Source of the DNA: an uncultured Oscillospiraceae bacterium
GTDB taxonomy: Bacteria > Bacillota > Clostridia > Oscillospirales > Ruminococcaceae
NCBI GenBank assembly: GCA_934446455.1
Contig: CAKSEE010000003.1
Coordinates: 1 to 64,000 of the forward strand
Length of the DNA stretch: 64,000 nt
Direction: 5' to 3'
In this document: piece by piece, positions 36,332-44,938 of the stretch
Layout of the letters: each line of letters starts with the position of its first letter
Position numbering within the stretch: the first letter of the stretch is position 1
Program-made: the position numbers and the translations under genes
Notes under the pieces: generated by a model
What the model saw: the letters and a program-made list of their open reading frames with translations, nothing else
Told to the model about the DNA's origin: nothing
Databases searched by the model: none

Positions 36332-36718
36332 TCAAGCATTATTTTCAGCAGCGCAGCCGCCGCAGATTCCCGCAAGCGTAAGCGTTACGCGCGTGAGAGT
36401 GTGACCGTCCCCTGCGGCTGCGGCGCGCACCTCGCCCTCAAGCCCGTCAAGCTCGATATCGAAAACGCGCCCGCATTTTTCGCACACCATGTGGTAGTGC
36501 GCGTCCGTGCGCCCGTCGAAGCGGTCGCTGCCGTCTGCAATGCGAATTTTCATAAGCATGCCAAGCTCGCTCAGCAGATTAAGGTTGCGGTATACCGTGC
36601 CAAGGCTGAGATTCGGGTGCTCCGCCTTAAGCGCGGAATACACCATATCCGCCGTTGGGTGAACGGGGTGCTGCTTCACCTGCTCGTATATCAGCTCACG
36701 CTGGTGTGAATACTTCAT
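36332..36718 (-). CDS. Fur/PerR-family metalloregulator
   Basis: 128 residues, short for the family. Winged helix at the start (HPTADMVYSALKAEHPNLSLGTVYRNLNLL), then the metal region HYHMVCEKCGRVFD and a second CGGC near the end, giving the four-Cys structural zinc site. HYHM and the D-rich FDGRTDAH region are most like PerR, a peroxide sensor, but Fur or Zur cannot be ruled out from sequence alone. Start after GGAGGAAGCAC; a strong promoter lies upstream. Confidence 0.85.
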   Translation of the reverse strand: MKYSHQRELIYEQVKQHPVHPTADMVYSALKAEHPNLSLGTVYRNLNLLSELGMLMKIRIADGSDRFDGRTDAHYHMVCEKCGRVFDIELDGLEGEVRAAAAGDGHTLTRVTLTLAGICGGCAAENNA

Positions 36719-36753
36719 GTGCTTCCTCCATAAAATCAGTAACTGTTATTGAT

Positions 36754-36782
36754 ATTATAGCACATGAAGGCAGGCTTGTCAA
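36754..36782 (-). promoter_or_regulatory. Promoter of the PerR/Fur-family gene
   Basis: Minus strand TTGACA (36777-36782), 17-base spacer, TATAAT (36754-36759): a perfect consensus promoter. Confidence 0.85.
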
Positions 36783-36799
36783 TAGGATTTTTCTTCCTT

Positions 36800-38056
36800 T
36801 TACCTGCAGATTTCAGCAGCGAGCTTTTCAGCGCGGCTGTATATCTCCTGCGCGTCTATGGTGGCGAATGCGCCGTTCTCGTAGAGTATCCTGCCGTTTA
36901 CCACGGTCATGCGGACGTTCTGCTTGCTGCCTGCGTACACGAGATTCTTTGCAATATTGTGAAGCGGCCGCATATTCGGCTGAGAAAGGTCTATCACCGC
37001 GAAATCGGCAAGGCTGCCCTCGGAAAGCTCCGCGCACTCTGTTAGACCCATTGCAAGCGCGCCGCCCCTTGTCGCCATGTCGAGCACCTCCTGCGCGGGA
37101 CACGCTGCGGCGTTGTTTTCGCTCACCTTTTGCAGCCCCGTCACAAGGAACATCTCCCTGAACATATCAAGGCAGTTGTTGCTTGCCGCGCCGTCCGTGC
37201 CGACAGCGAAGCGCGTTATGCCCGCCCTGCGCATTCTGCAAAGGGGCGCTATTCCGCTCGCAAGTTTAAGGTTGGACGACGGGTTAGTCACCACCCACAG
37301 TCCCCTGTCGCGGATTATCTCCATGTCGCGCTCGTCAAGCCACACACAGTGAAAGCCGCCTCCGCCGTATTCCAGCATACCAAGGCTCTCGAAAAGCTGC
37401 GTGGGCGTCATGCCGTAACGCTCGCGGCAGCCCTCAACCTCGGCTGAGGTTTCGCTGCTGTGGGTGTAGACGGGCGCCTTGTATTTCTGCGACAGGCGCG
37501 CCATGCCCTCGAGCGTTTCGCGCTTTGTGGTGTATTCCGCGTGGAAGCCGAGTCGGTAGCTTATAAGTTCGTTGAGCGAATTGTATGTGTTGTACTCCTG
37601 CTCTATCTCCTCGACAGTACCGCCGTAGTCGTTTACAGAGCCGCATATAACCGTGCGGAAGCCCGCGTCGATGTTCGCCTTTGCGTATGCGGGCAGCTTG
37701 AAATACATATCAAACGACGCGGTTATGCCGCTCGTGAGGTACTCCATTATGCCAAGCTGCGTAAATACGTATACCGCTTCCTCCGTGAGCTTTGCCTCTC
37801 TCGGAAAAACGGCGCTGTTAAGCCATTCTGCAAGCGGCAGGTCGTCTGCGAACGAGCGCAGGAACGTCATCGCCGTGTGCGTGTGCGCGTTCTTGAACCC
37901 CGGGATAATAAGGTCGCCGCCTAAGTCTATCTCCCTGTCGAAGCCCTGCGCGCCGTCCTCGCCGATATGCGAAATTCGTGCGCCGTCCGTGTGCAGCTCT
38001 CCGTTAATTATACCGTTCGGGGTGAGTATTCTTGCGTTATGGAATCTTAGTTTCAT
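36800..38056 (-). CDS. mtaD: 5'-methylthioadenosine / S-adenosylhomocysteine deaminase
   Basis: 418 residues, amidohydrolase superfamily. Metal-binding HxH in NAHTHTAMTFLR (about residue 60), a later His in HSSETSAEVEG and HCVWLDERD, and the Asp of VGTDGAASNNCLDMF. It converts MTA or SAH to the inosine derivative. It is third in a unit with a SAM-dependent methyltransferase and mtnA, which points to salvage of methylthio groups. Start after AAAGGAGATTTAC. Confidence 0.88.
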   Translation of the reverse strand: MKLRFHNARILTPNGIINGELHTDGARISHIGEDGAQGFDREIDLGGDLIIPGFKNAHTHTAMTFLRSFADDLPLAEWLNSAVFPREAKLTEEAVYVFTQLGIMEYLTSGITASFDMYFKLPAYAKANIDAGFRTVICGSVNDYGGTVEEIEQEYNTYNSLNELISYRLGFHAEYTTKRETLEGMARLSQKYKAPVYTHSSETSAEVEGCRERYGMTPTQLFESLGMLEYGGGGFHCVWLDERDMEIIRDRGLWVVTNPSSNLKLASGIAPLCRMRRAGITRFAVGTDGAASNNCLDMFREMFLVTGLQKVSENNAAACPAQEVLDMATRGGALAMGLTECAELSEGSLADFAVIDLSQPNMRPLHNIAKNLVYAGSKQNVRMTVVNGRILYENGAFATIDAQEIYSRAEKLAAEICR

Positions 38057-38070
38057 GTAAATCTCCTTTG

Positions 38071-38856
38071 TCAGCGTGCCTTAAGCACCGTTATCGCAGC
38101 GAAATGCTTTATCGTAAAACGTTCGGGAACCAGCTTCTCAAGCAGCGCCATGTGTTCACTGCTGAACCGCTCTGTCATCTCCTCCGACAGCGACGCGCCA
38201 ATTCCCCGACACGCCTTTATCCTGCCGTTCCAGCTTTCGCGCGTAAACGGCACGTCAAGGTCGAAAATCTCCTCGCTCTCCATGTTGAAGTACCTGAACC
38301 AGCACTCGGGCACGTCAATTTTATGGCGCACCTCGCCCTTGCCGCTCCATTGCGGGTTGTACTTAAGCACCAGCCGCTCCGTTGCCGCTGCGGTTTCGTC
38401 CTCAAACGGCAGCCACTCCATTGCAAGCGCCGCAAACCGTCCGCCGTTTTTCAGCAGCGAATGCAGCTTCTGCGAGAGCTTTTCGTGGTCGAAATACCAG
38501 AAGCACTGACACGCAAGCGCCGCGTCAAAGCTTTTTTCGGGGAACGCCAGCTCCTCTGCGGGGCTGCACACAAACTCAATTTCCATGCCGCCCTGCTCTG
38601 CAAGCGCCCGCGCCTGCGCTATCTGATTCTGCGCGATATCCGCGCCCGTAAAGCGAGCGCCCGTGTCGTAAAGCGCGCGCGGCAGAACTCCCGTACCCGT
38701 GCCGATGTCAAGCACGCGCGTTCCCTTTTGGCATAGCCCGAGCGCACTTATCCTGTCGTAAAACTCCTGCGGGTAAATGTCGCGGTATTTTGCGTAGTCC
38801 GCCGAGGCCTTGCCCCAGTCGAACGCTCTGCCGCCGTCTATATGCTCGTTTTTCAT
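38071..38856 (-). CDS. SAM-dependent methyltransferase (class I)
   Basis: 261 residues. The SAM-binding motif I is VLDIGTGTGVLPRAL at about residue 48, with GADIAQNQIAQAR (motif II) and FDAALACQCFWYF further on. The N-terminus (FDWGKASADYAKYRDIYP) is that of the UbiE/ArsM-like small-molecule methyltransferases; the substrate is unknown. It ends 14 bases before the deaminase gene and starts 10 bases after mtnA. Confidence 0.8.
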   Translation of the reverse strand: MKNEHIDGGRAFDWGKASADYAKYRDIYPQEFYDRISALGLCQKGTRVLDIGTGTGVLPRALYDTGARFTGADIAQNQIAQARALAEQGGMEIEFVCSPAEELAFPEKSFDAALACQCFWYFDHEKLSQKLHSLLKNGGRFAALAMEWLPFEDETAAATERLVLKYNPQWSGKGEVRHKIDVPECWFRYFNMESEEIFDLDVPFTRESWNGRIKACRGIGASLSEEMTERFSSEHMALLEKLVPERFTIKHFAAITVLKAR

Positions 38857-38865
38857 TGCGCCTCC

Positions 38866-39909
38866 TCAAAAAAACGCCTTAAGCGACTGCGTGTAGGGAT
38901 AGCGCGCTATTCCCTTTTCCGTTACTATCGCGCTCACAAGCTCCGCGTCCGTTACGTCAAACGCGGGGTTATAGCACTTTACGCCCTCGGGCGCGGTGGC
39001 CTTTGTGAAATAAAGCGACTTTATCTCGTCCCCGCCGCGCTCCTCTATAACAATGTCCGCGCCGCTCGCGCACGAAAGGTCTATCGTAGACAGCGGGCAG
39101 AACACATAGAGCGGCACGCCGTGGTATTTCGCGTTCACCGCCACGGAGCGCGTGCCAATCTTGTTCGCGACGTCGCCGTTTGCAGCTACCCTGTCGCACC
39201 CCACAAAGCACGCCTGAATGCGCCCCTGCTTCATCAGCAGCGAAGCCGCGCTGTCGCATATCAGCGTAACGTCAAGCCCTGCGTTGTACAGCTCGAACGA
39301 CGTAAGCCGCGCGCCCTGCAAAAGCGGCCGCGTTTCATCGCAGTAAACGTGGAAATTATACCCGCGCTCCGCGCCCAGCAGAAGCGGACCGAGTCCCGTG
39401 CCGTACTCGGTCGCGGCAAGCGCGCCCGCGTTGCAGTGCGTAAGTATACCGTCGCCGCTTTTTACGAGCGTAAGCCCGTTTTCGCTTATTGCGCGGCACA
39501 CCGCCCTGTCCTCGTCGTATATCGCCGCGCACTCGCGCCGCAGCGCTTCAAGTATCGCCTGCCGCTCCTCGGGGGCGTTTTCGGCGCGCCTTATCATGCG
39601 GTTTACCGCCCGGCTGAGGTTTACCGCCGTCGGGCGCGAGGACGCGAGGTACTCGCCCGTTTTGCGAAAGGCGTGCAAAAAGTCCTCCGCGCCCGCAAAG
39701 GGCAGAGCCTGCGCGGCAACGTACATTCCAAAGCCCGCCGCAACGCCTATAGCGGGCGCGCCCCTCACCCTTAGCTTATATATCGCCTCGAAAAGGCTCT
39801 CGGACGTTTCAAGTCTGAGATACTTCACCTCGTTCGGCAAAAGCGTCTGGTCGAGTATTTCAACAGCGCCGCCGTCCTCCGACAGGCGCACGGTAAACAG
39901 CTTGTCCAT
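38866..39909 (-). CDS. mtnA: S-methyl-5-thioribose-1-phosphate isomerase
   Basis: 347 residues, usual length. It has KLRVRGAPAIGVAAGFG near residue 50, THCNAGALAATEYGTGLGP (about 155, catalytic Cys) and CFVGCDRVAANGDVANKIGT (about 235, catalytic Asp). It isomerises methylthioribose-1-phosphate to methylthioribulose-1-phosphate in methionine salvage. First gene of the three-gene unit; start after GGAAAGGAACAAC. Confidence 0.95.
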   Translation of the reverse strand: MDKLFTVRLSEDGGAVEILDQTLLPNEVKYLRLETSESLFEAIYKLRVRGAPAIGVAAGFGMYVAAQALPFAGAEDFLHAFRKTGEYLASSRPTAVNLSRAVNRMIRRAENAPEERQAILEALRRECAAIYDEDRAVCRAISENGLTLVKSGDGILTHCNAGALAATEYGTGLGPLLLGAERGYNFHVYCDETRPLLQGARLTSFELYNAGLDVTLICDSAASLLMKQGRIQACFVGCDRVAANGDVANKIGTRSVAVNAKYHGVPLYVFCPLSTIDLSCASGADIVIEERGGDEIKSLYFTKATAPEGVKCYNPAFDVTDAELVSAIVTEKGIARYPYTQSLKAFF

Positions 39910-39961
39910 GTTGTTCCTTTCCCGCAGGGCGAAAAGCGCCGTGCAATATTCTCATACAAAA

Positions 39962-40006
39962 AGCCCGCCCGCGCGGCAGTCATTCCTGCCGGAGCACGGG
40001 CAGGCT
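39962..40006 (-). terminator. Terminator after the CobW pair
   Basis: On the minus strand a GC-rich stem (AGCCTGCCCG / CGGGCGGGCT) is followed by TTTTTGTAT. It ends the two-gene CobW unit. Confidence 0.8.
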
Positions 40007-40033
40007 GTGCCTGTCGTTGTGGTATACAGCAAA

Positions 40034-40981
40034 TCAGTTAAAGTAAACCAGCTCGCTGTCTGCCTTTTCCGTGGGCTTTACGTAATCGGCGGCGATAACG
40101 GGACCCTGCCCCTTATACGCAGCCTGCTTCTCGGATATAACCTTACCGCAGACCTCTACCCAGTCGCCGTCGGCGAACTTTGCGGCGTCGGCGGACTTTA
40201 CGAGAATGCCCACCACCTGTATATCGTCCGCGCAGCAGGTCATGGCGCGGCGGGAAATCACAAAGTAGCCCTTGGGGACGTTCGGCGCGCGGAACACCAT
40301 GCCCCTTACGCGCACGTTCTTTCCCTTGTAGCGCGGCGCGTTGCTCATGATGTCTATATACCACAGCCCGAAATCGTCGTGCACTATGTCTATCGGGTCT
40401 GCCTTGACGTCGAACGGCATTTCGTCGTCGCCCTGGAAGCCCTGCTCCACCGAGCCGTCCATATACTCGAACATGAAGTCTATCTTGGGGTTGAGCGCCT
40501 TTACGCTGCGGCGAATGCGCTTTTTGTCCACCTTGCCCTGTTCGCAGCGGTTGAACACGATAACGTCCGCAATCGAGATGTTATCGGACAGCAGCTGGCG
40601 CATATTGTTCATGTAAACGTCAAAGCGGGTGTGGTCTACAAACATGAATATCTGGTAAAATATCCACCCCTTGGGCGCCTGCTTCGCCATGTTGCGCAGG
40701 CTCCACATTCCGTTGAACTCCAGCATGATGCGCGAGGGTCTGTGCTTTTTCACAAGCCCCTCGAGGTTCTCGGGATTGAAGTCCTCCTCGTTCTCCACAA
40801 ACTCCACAACGGAGTTGGACTCCTTGAGCACCTTCTCGTCGTACTCCACCTCGCCGTCCTCGCACGCTATCACAAGGGTCTTTTCGCCCCTGCTGAACTC
40901 CTTGTCAGCAAGCGTTTCAAGAATGAACGAGGTCTTTCCGCTTTCGAGAAAGCCCGTCATCATATAAACAGGTATTTCCAT
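40034..40981 (-). CDS. CobW-like GTPase with a C-terminal DUF1980-like domain
   Basis: 315 residues. P-loop GFLESGKTSF at residue 10, then FNRCEQ as the G4-like site. The family's CxCC metal motif is missing; the position reads MLEFNGMW. The last 100 residues (NVRVRGMVFRAPNVPKGYFVISRRAMTCCADDIQVVGILV) look like the C-terminal domain of the DUF1980/TIGR03943 proteins, so this seems to be a fusion. Next to a His-rich CobW protein, it likely has a role in metal (possibly zinc) allocation, but this is inference. Confidence 0.75.
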   Translation of the reverse strand: MEIPVYMMTGFLESGKTSFILETLADKEFSRGEKTLVIACEDGEVEYDEKVLKESNSVVEFVENEEDFNPENLEGLVKKHRPSRIMLEFNGMWSLRNMAKQAPKGWIFYQIFMFVDHTRFDVYMNNMRQLLSDNISIADVIVFNRCEQGKVDKKRIRRSVKALNPKIDFMFEYMDGSVEQGFQGDDEMPFDVKADPIDIVHDDFGLWYIDIMSNAPRYKGKNVRVRGMVFRAPNVPKGYFVISRRAMTCCADDIQVVGILVKSADAAKFADGDWVEVCGKVISEKQAAYKGQGPVIAADYVKPTEKADSELVYFN

Positions 40982-40999
40982 ACCGCTATCTCCTTTCGG

Positions 41000-42133
41000 T
41001 TACACGCCGAAGAGCGCCTTTATCTTGTCCTCTTCAAGCTTTGCGCCAATAACGCACATTCTGCCCGTAACGTCCGCAGAGCCCGTGCGCACCTCATGCT
41101 CGCCAGGCACGAAGTCAAAGTGATACCACACGCCCTCTGCGCCCGCAACTATGCCCTTTGCACGCAGAACGCTGCCGTATTCCTCCGAAGAAAGCGCGGT
41201 AAGCGCCGTTTCCAGCTCGTCCTTTGTGAACTTCTTTGCCGTTTCAACGCCAAAGGTCGTGAACACCTCGTCCGCGTGGTGGTGATGATGGTGGTCATGG
41301 TCGTGGCAGCAGCATTCGTCGTCATGGTCGTGATGGTGGTGTTCGTGCTCGTCATGGTCATGGTCGTGATGGTGCTCGTGTTCATCGTGGTCGTGGCAGC
41401 AGCATTCGTCGTGGTGGTGCTCATGCTCGCCGTGGTCATGGTGGCAGCACTCGTCGTGGTCGTGCTCGTCATGGTCGTGGTGGGAATGCCCGCATACAGG
41501 GCAGATATCCTCGTCCTTGAGAAGCTCGTCCGCAAAGCTGTTTTCAGCCTCCATTGCAGCGAGGATCTGCGCGCCGTTTATCTCGTCCCACGGCGTGGTA
41601 ACGATTGTCGCGCGGTCGTTCAGCTCCTTTATCATGGCTACGGCCTGCGCGAGTTTTTCCTCTGAGAGCTTCCGGGTGCGGCTGAATATGATGGTCTTTG
41701 CGGTTTCAACCTGATTCTTGTAGAACTCGCCGAAGTTCTTCATATACATCTTTATCTTGGAAGCGTCAACTACTGTGGTGTAGCTGTTGAGCTTTATGTC
41801 GCCGCAGTCCGAGTCCATAACTGCCTTTATTACGTCCGACAGCTTGCCGACGCCCGACGGCTCGATAAGTATTCTGTCGGGGCTGAACTGCTCTATAACC
41901 TTTTTGAGCGCCTTGCCGAAGTCGCCTACCAGCGAGCAGCAGATGCAGCCCTGGTTCATCTCCGTTACCTGAATGCCCGCGTCCTTCATAAAGCCGCCGT
42001 CAATGCCTATTTCGCCGAACTCGTTCTCGATAAGCACGAGTTTTTCACCGTTATAGCCCTCCTTGAGCAGCTTCTTGATAAGGGTCGTCTTGCCTGCGCC
42101 AAGGAAGCCGGAAAAAACATCTATCTTTGTCAT
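41000..42133 (-). CDS. CobW/COG0523 metallochaperone GTPase with a His-rich segment
   Basis: 377 residues. Walker A GFLGAGKTTL at residue 9, metal motif GCICC at about 64 and the EPSGVG element after it. Residues about 215-295 are made almost wholly of His, Asp, Glu and Cys (HDHDEHDHDECCHHDHGEHE-type runs), a metal-buffering region seen in zinc/nickel COG0523 proteins. The CobW C-terminal domain follows (FTTFGVETAKKF...HFDFVPGEHEVR). It likely hands zinc to client enzymes. First of a two-gene unit with its own promoter. Confidence 0.9.
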   Translation of the reverse strand: MTKIDVFSGFLGAGKTTLIKKLLKEGYNGEKLVLIENEFGEIGIDGGFMKDAGIQVTEMNQGCICCSLVGDFGKALKKVIEQFSPDRILIEPSGVGKLSDVIKAVMDSDCGDIKLNSYTTVVDASKIKMYMKNFGEFYKNQVETAKTIIFSRTRKLSEEKLAQAVAMIKELNDRATIVTTPWDEINGAQILAAMEAENSFADELLKDEDICPVCGHSHHDHDEHDHDECCHHDHGEHEHHHDECCCHDHDEHEHHHDHDHDEHEHHHHDHDDECCCHDHDHHHHHHADEVFTTFGVETAKKFTKDELETALTALSSEEYGSVLRAKGIVAGAEGVWYHFDFVPGEHEVRTGSADVTGRMCVIGAKLEEDKIKALFGV

Positions 42134-42188
42134 TTTGTATCTACCTCTTTCTTTTGGTTACATACGCGCACAATGCGCTCCACATTAT

Positions 42189-42217
42189 ATTGTACCACAT
42201 TTTTTTGATATAGTCAA
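42189..42217 (-). promoter_or_regulatory. Promoter of the CobW pair
   Basis: Minus strand TTGACT (42212-42217), 17-base spacer, TACAAT (42189-42194). No convincing Zur box was seen. Confidence 0.7.
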
Positions 42218-42291
42218 GCGCCGCCGCGAAAATGAATGCCGCTTTCTGTGAACATTTCATGAAAAAAATTAAAGCCCATATCATTTCAGCA

Positions 42292-42320
42292 TTGCAAACT
42301 CTGCGAAAATATGGTATAAT
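42292..42320 (+). promoter_or_regulatory. Promoter of the lipoprotein gene
   Basis: TTGCAA (42292-42297), 17-base spacer, TATAAT (42315-42320), about 50 bases before the start codon. Confidence 0.75.
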
Positions 42321-42371
42321 CCTATTAACCCCCGCGCAGAAGCGCGCGACTTTACAGGAGGTACTTTATAT

Positions 42372-42833
42372 ATGAAAAGGACGATCTTTCCCGCAGTGCT
42401 GACAGCGCTTATGCTTACGGCGTGCGCGGGCAGCAGCGAACCAGTGTACAACGTGGTGGAGGAGCATTCGCAGGCGGCCGACGAGCTTTACCTGCGCAGC
42501 ATTTACTACAGCAAAACGCTCGGGTGCTACTGCCTTGAAGCCTCGGAGGACAGCGAAAGCGGCGAGTATGTAACGCTGCGGCTTTCAGACGACGTTTCCT
42601 CGTCGTTTCAGCAGCCCGACCTTGTCGGCGCATGGAATCCCACGGACTACAGCGGCGCAAAAGAGCTTGAAAAAGCGTTCAGGAATGGCGACGTGGGCGA
42701 GTATTCGCGCTTTACATGGAAAATAGACGGCGGCTATGTAAACGAAATCGATGAGATAAATTACTACACCGATATGTTCCCGTTTGACGGGGACGGCGCG
42801 CAGGATATCGGGACGTTTGAAACAACGGAATAA
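42372..42833 (+). CDS. Predicted lipoprotein of unknown function
   Basis: 153 residues, start after CAGGAGG. A short signal with the lipobox LTAC (Cys 18) means it would be lipid-anchored outside the membrane. The mature part is acidic, with aromatic residues (YLRSIYYSKTLGCYCLEA). No known domain recognised. Single gene, with its own promoter and terminator. Confidence 0.75.
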   Translation: MKRTIFPAVLTALMLTACAGSSEPVYNVVEEHSQAADELYLRSIYYSKTLGCYCLEASEDSESGEYVTLRLSDDVSSSFQQPDLVGAWNPTDYSGAKELEKAFRNGDVGEYSRFTWKIDGGYVNEIDEINYYTDMFPFDGDGAQDIGTFETTE

Positions 42834-42846
42834 AATGCTCCCGTAT

Positions 42847-42878
42847 GGGGCGGTATCGGAAAACGGCCGTACCGCCCC
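42847..42878 (+). terminator. Terminator after the lipoprotein gene
   Basis: GGGGCGGTA / TACCGCCCC with a 14-base loop, then ACTTTTTTGG. Confidence 0.88.
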
Positions 42879-42930
42879 ACTTTTTTGGAAAATGTAAACT
42901 GAACATAACATTGAAGTAACCCACAGTTGG

Positions 42931-42959
42931 TTGAATATCGCACGACAATATGATAAACT
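42931..42959 (+). promoter_or_regulatory. Promoter of the regulator-ABC transporter unit
   Basis: TTGAAT (42931-42936), 17-base spacer, TAAACT (42954-42959), 21 bases before the regulator's start codon, so the mRNA leader is very short. Confidence 0.5.
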
Positions 42960-42980
42960 TGACTTAAAGGAAGTGAAAGC

Positions 42981-43376
42981 ATGGCAATAGAATTCAACAA
43001 CCTTAAGCTATACAGAAAGCAAAGCGGTCTGACGCAGGAGCAGGTCGCGGAGAAGCTCGGCGTGTCGCGGCAGGCCGTGGCGAAGTGGGAAAACGGCGAG
43101 AGTCTGCCCGATATTGAGAACATCATAGCGCTCTCAGACCTGTACGGCACAAGCGTTGACTTTCTCGTGCGGAATATGACGCAGCCGGTATCCGACCCGG
43201 AGGGCAGGCGGCATATGTTCGGCATGACAATGGTAAACGACAAGGGGCAGATAACCCTGCCGAAAAAATGCCGCGAATTATTCGGGCTTGACGCGGGGAC
43301 GGCGCTTCTCGTGCTTGCGGATGAGGACAAGGGCATCGCCCTTGTCAAGATGTCGGAGTGTCTTTTCAACAAATAG
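42981..43376 (+). CDS. HTH-AbrB fusion regulator
   Basis: 131 residues. Residues 1-65 are an XRE helix-turn-helix (LYRKQSGLTQEQVAEKLGVSRQAVAKWENGESLPD). Residues about 80-125 are a SpoVT/AbrB-type swapped-hairpin DNA-binding domain (GMTMVNDKGQITLPKKCREL). Two DNA-binding domains in one small protein is unusual. It is encoded 15 bases before an ABC transporter ATPase, so it likely controls that transporter and itself. Confidence 0.85.
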   Translation: MAIEFNNLKLYRKQSGLTQEQVAEKLGVSRQAVAKWENGESLPDIENIIALSDLYGTSVDFLVRNMTQPVSDPEGRRHMFGMTMVNDKGQITLPKKCRELFGLDAGTALLVLADEDKGIALVKMSECLFNK

Positions 43377-43391
43377 CGCAAGGAGTATAAC

Positions 43392-44132
43392 ATGAATGCG
43401 ATAGAAACCAGAGGGCTAACAAAAAAATACAAGAATAAAACAGCTGTAAACGCCCTGTCGCTCATGGTGGCGCAGGGTGAGCTTTTCGCGCTGCTGGGCG
43501 TTAACGGCGCGGGCAAAACCACTACGATAAGAATGCTGTCGTGCCTTTCCGCACCGACAGGCGGCGAATGCTATGTATGCGGTCACAGCTGCACGGACGA
43601 AGCCGCCGCGGTAAAGAGCCTCGTGGGTATTTCCCCGCAGGACACGGCAGTTGCGGATAATCTTTCAGTGCAGGAAAACCTCGGGCTAATGTGCGGGATA
43701 TTCGGCGTTGAGAGGGAGGAGCGCAGCGCGCGCGTCGAGGAGATGATAACGCTTTTCGGCATGGGCGAGGTGCGGGATTCCCGCGCGAAAACGCTTTCGG
43801 GCGGCTGGAAGCGCAGGCTCTCCATTGCAATGGCGCTTATCTCAAAGCCGCAGGTGCTGTTTCTCGACGAGCCCACGCTCGGACTGGACGTGCTTGCAAG
43901 GCGCGAGCTGTGGAGCGTTATCGCCTCTCTCAAGGGCAAGATAACAATAATCCTCACCACGCACTATATGGAGGAGGCGGAGCACCTCTCCGACCGAATC
44001 GGAATAATGATAGACGGCTCTCTCGTCGCCTGCGGCACGCTTTCGGAGCTTGAAGCGTACTCGGGCGGGCAGGGGCTTGAAAATACGTTTATAAAAATAG
44101 CGGAATCGCACAAAAAGGGGGCGGCAGTATGA
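43392..44132 (+). CDS. ABC transporter ATP-binding protein
   Basis: 246 residues. Walker A GVNGAGKTT, Q-loop ISPQDT, a signature read as TLSGGWKRRLS (normally LSGGQ), Walker B VLFLDEPTLGLD, H-switch LTTHYMEEAE. It belongs to the ABC-2 exporter group (drug or lantibiotic-type export). It overlaps the permease gene by four bases. Start after AAGGAG. Confidence 0.92.
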   Translation: MNAIETRGLTKKYKNKTAVNALSLMVAQGELFALLGVNGAGKTTTIRMLSCLSAPTGGECYVCGHSCTDEAAAVKSLVGISPQDTAVADNLSVQENLGLMCGIFGVEREERSARVEEMITLFGMGEVRDSRAKTLSGGWKRRLSIAMALISKPQVLFLDEPTLGLDVLARRELWSVIASLKGKITIILTTHYMEEAEHLSDRIGIMIDGSLVACGTLSELEAYSGGQGLENTFIKIAESHKKGAAV

Positions 44133-44893
44133 AAAGAATAATGTCGTTTGCTTCACGCAACTTAAAGGAGATACTGCGCGACCCGCTCGCCTACATATTC
44201 TGCCTTGGCTTCCCGCTGGTAATGCTTGTGGTAATGACGCTCGTAAACGACAGCATTCCGCCCGAAGCGAACATGACGCTTTTTAACATCAATCAGCTCA
44301 CGGGCGGAATGGCGGTGTTCGGACTTACGTTCATAATGCTCTTTACCTGCCTTAACATCTCAAAGGACAGGAGCGGCTCGTTCCTGGTGCGTCTTTATGC
44401 AACGCCCATGAAAGGCGCCGACTTTATCCTCGGCTACACGCTGCCCGTGCTTGCGCTCTCGTTTGCACAGATACTGATAACATTCGCGGCGGGGTTCGTG
44501 ATATCGCTTATTACGGGGCAGGCGCTCAACATATGCGGAATGCTGACGGCGGCGGCAGCGCTCGTTCCAAGCGCGGTGATGTTCATATGCTTCGGGCTGC
44601 TGTTCGGCACGCTTTTCAGCGAAAAAGCGGCTCCCGGGCTCTGCTCGGTACTGATTTCGGTGGCGTCGTTCCTCGGCGGCATATGGTTTGACGCGGACGG
44701 CACCGGCGGCGTTCTGCTGACGATATGCAGGGCGCTGCCGTTCTACCACAGCGTAAAGACAGCTCACCTGCTGTTTGCAATGGAAACGGAGGGACTTGGC
44801 GTTCACCTGCTTATAACGCTCGCGTACACGGCGGTCGTAGCGGTGGCTTCGGTGCTTGTTTTCAGAAGCAAAATGCGCGCGGACTTGGCTTAA
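44129..44893 (+). CDS. ABC-2 type permease
   Basis: 254 residues with about six membrane helices and the ABC-2 ordering (LKEILRDPLAYIFCLGFPLVMLVV at the start, then LTFIMLFTCLNISKDRSGSF). It forms the membrane half of the exporter with the preceding ATPase; substrate unknown. Confidence 0.88.
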   Translation: MKRIMSFASRNLKEILRDPLAYIFCLGFPLVMLVVMTLVNDSIPPEANMTLFNINQLTGGMAVFGLTFIMLFTCLNISKDRSGSFLVRLYATPMKGADFILGYTLPVLALSFAQILITFAAGFVISLITGQALNICGMLTAAAALVPSAVMFICFGLLFGTLFSEKAAPGLCSVLISVASFLGGIWFDADGTGGVLLTICRALPFYHSVKTAHLLFAMETEGLGVHLLITLAYTAVVAVASVLVFRSKMRADLA

Positions 44894-44906
44894 TGCAATA
44901 TACACA

Positions 44907-44932
44907 AAGCGGGGCTGATTTCAGCCCCGCTT
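44907..44932. terminator. Bidirectional terminator between the ABC and SLC13-like genes
   Basis: AAGCGGGGCTGA / TCAGCCCCGCTT, 12-bp arms, followed by ATTTGTTT on the plus strand. It serves two convergent units. Confidence 0.85.
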
Positions 44933-44938
44933 ATTTGT

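Noticed and set aside
36720..36790. PerR box at the regulator's own promoter
   Set aside because: Only a loose match to TTATAAT-type boxes was seen around the -10; not convincing.
41275..41480. Repeat array resembling a microsatellite or CRISPR
   Set aside because: Irregular codon-level repetition of His/Asp/Glu codons inside a real metallochaperone gene; no fixed repeat-spacer unit.
39398..41665. Long open frame (755 codons) antisense to mtnA and the CobW genes
   Set aside because: Shadow of certain genes; the Val/Met-rich run is the complement of the His-rich segment.
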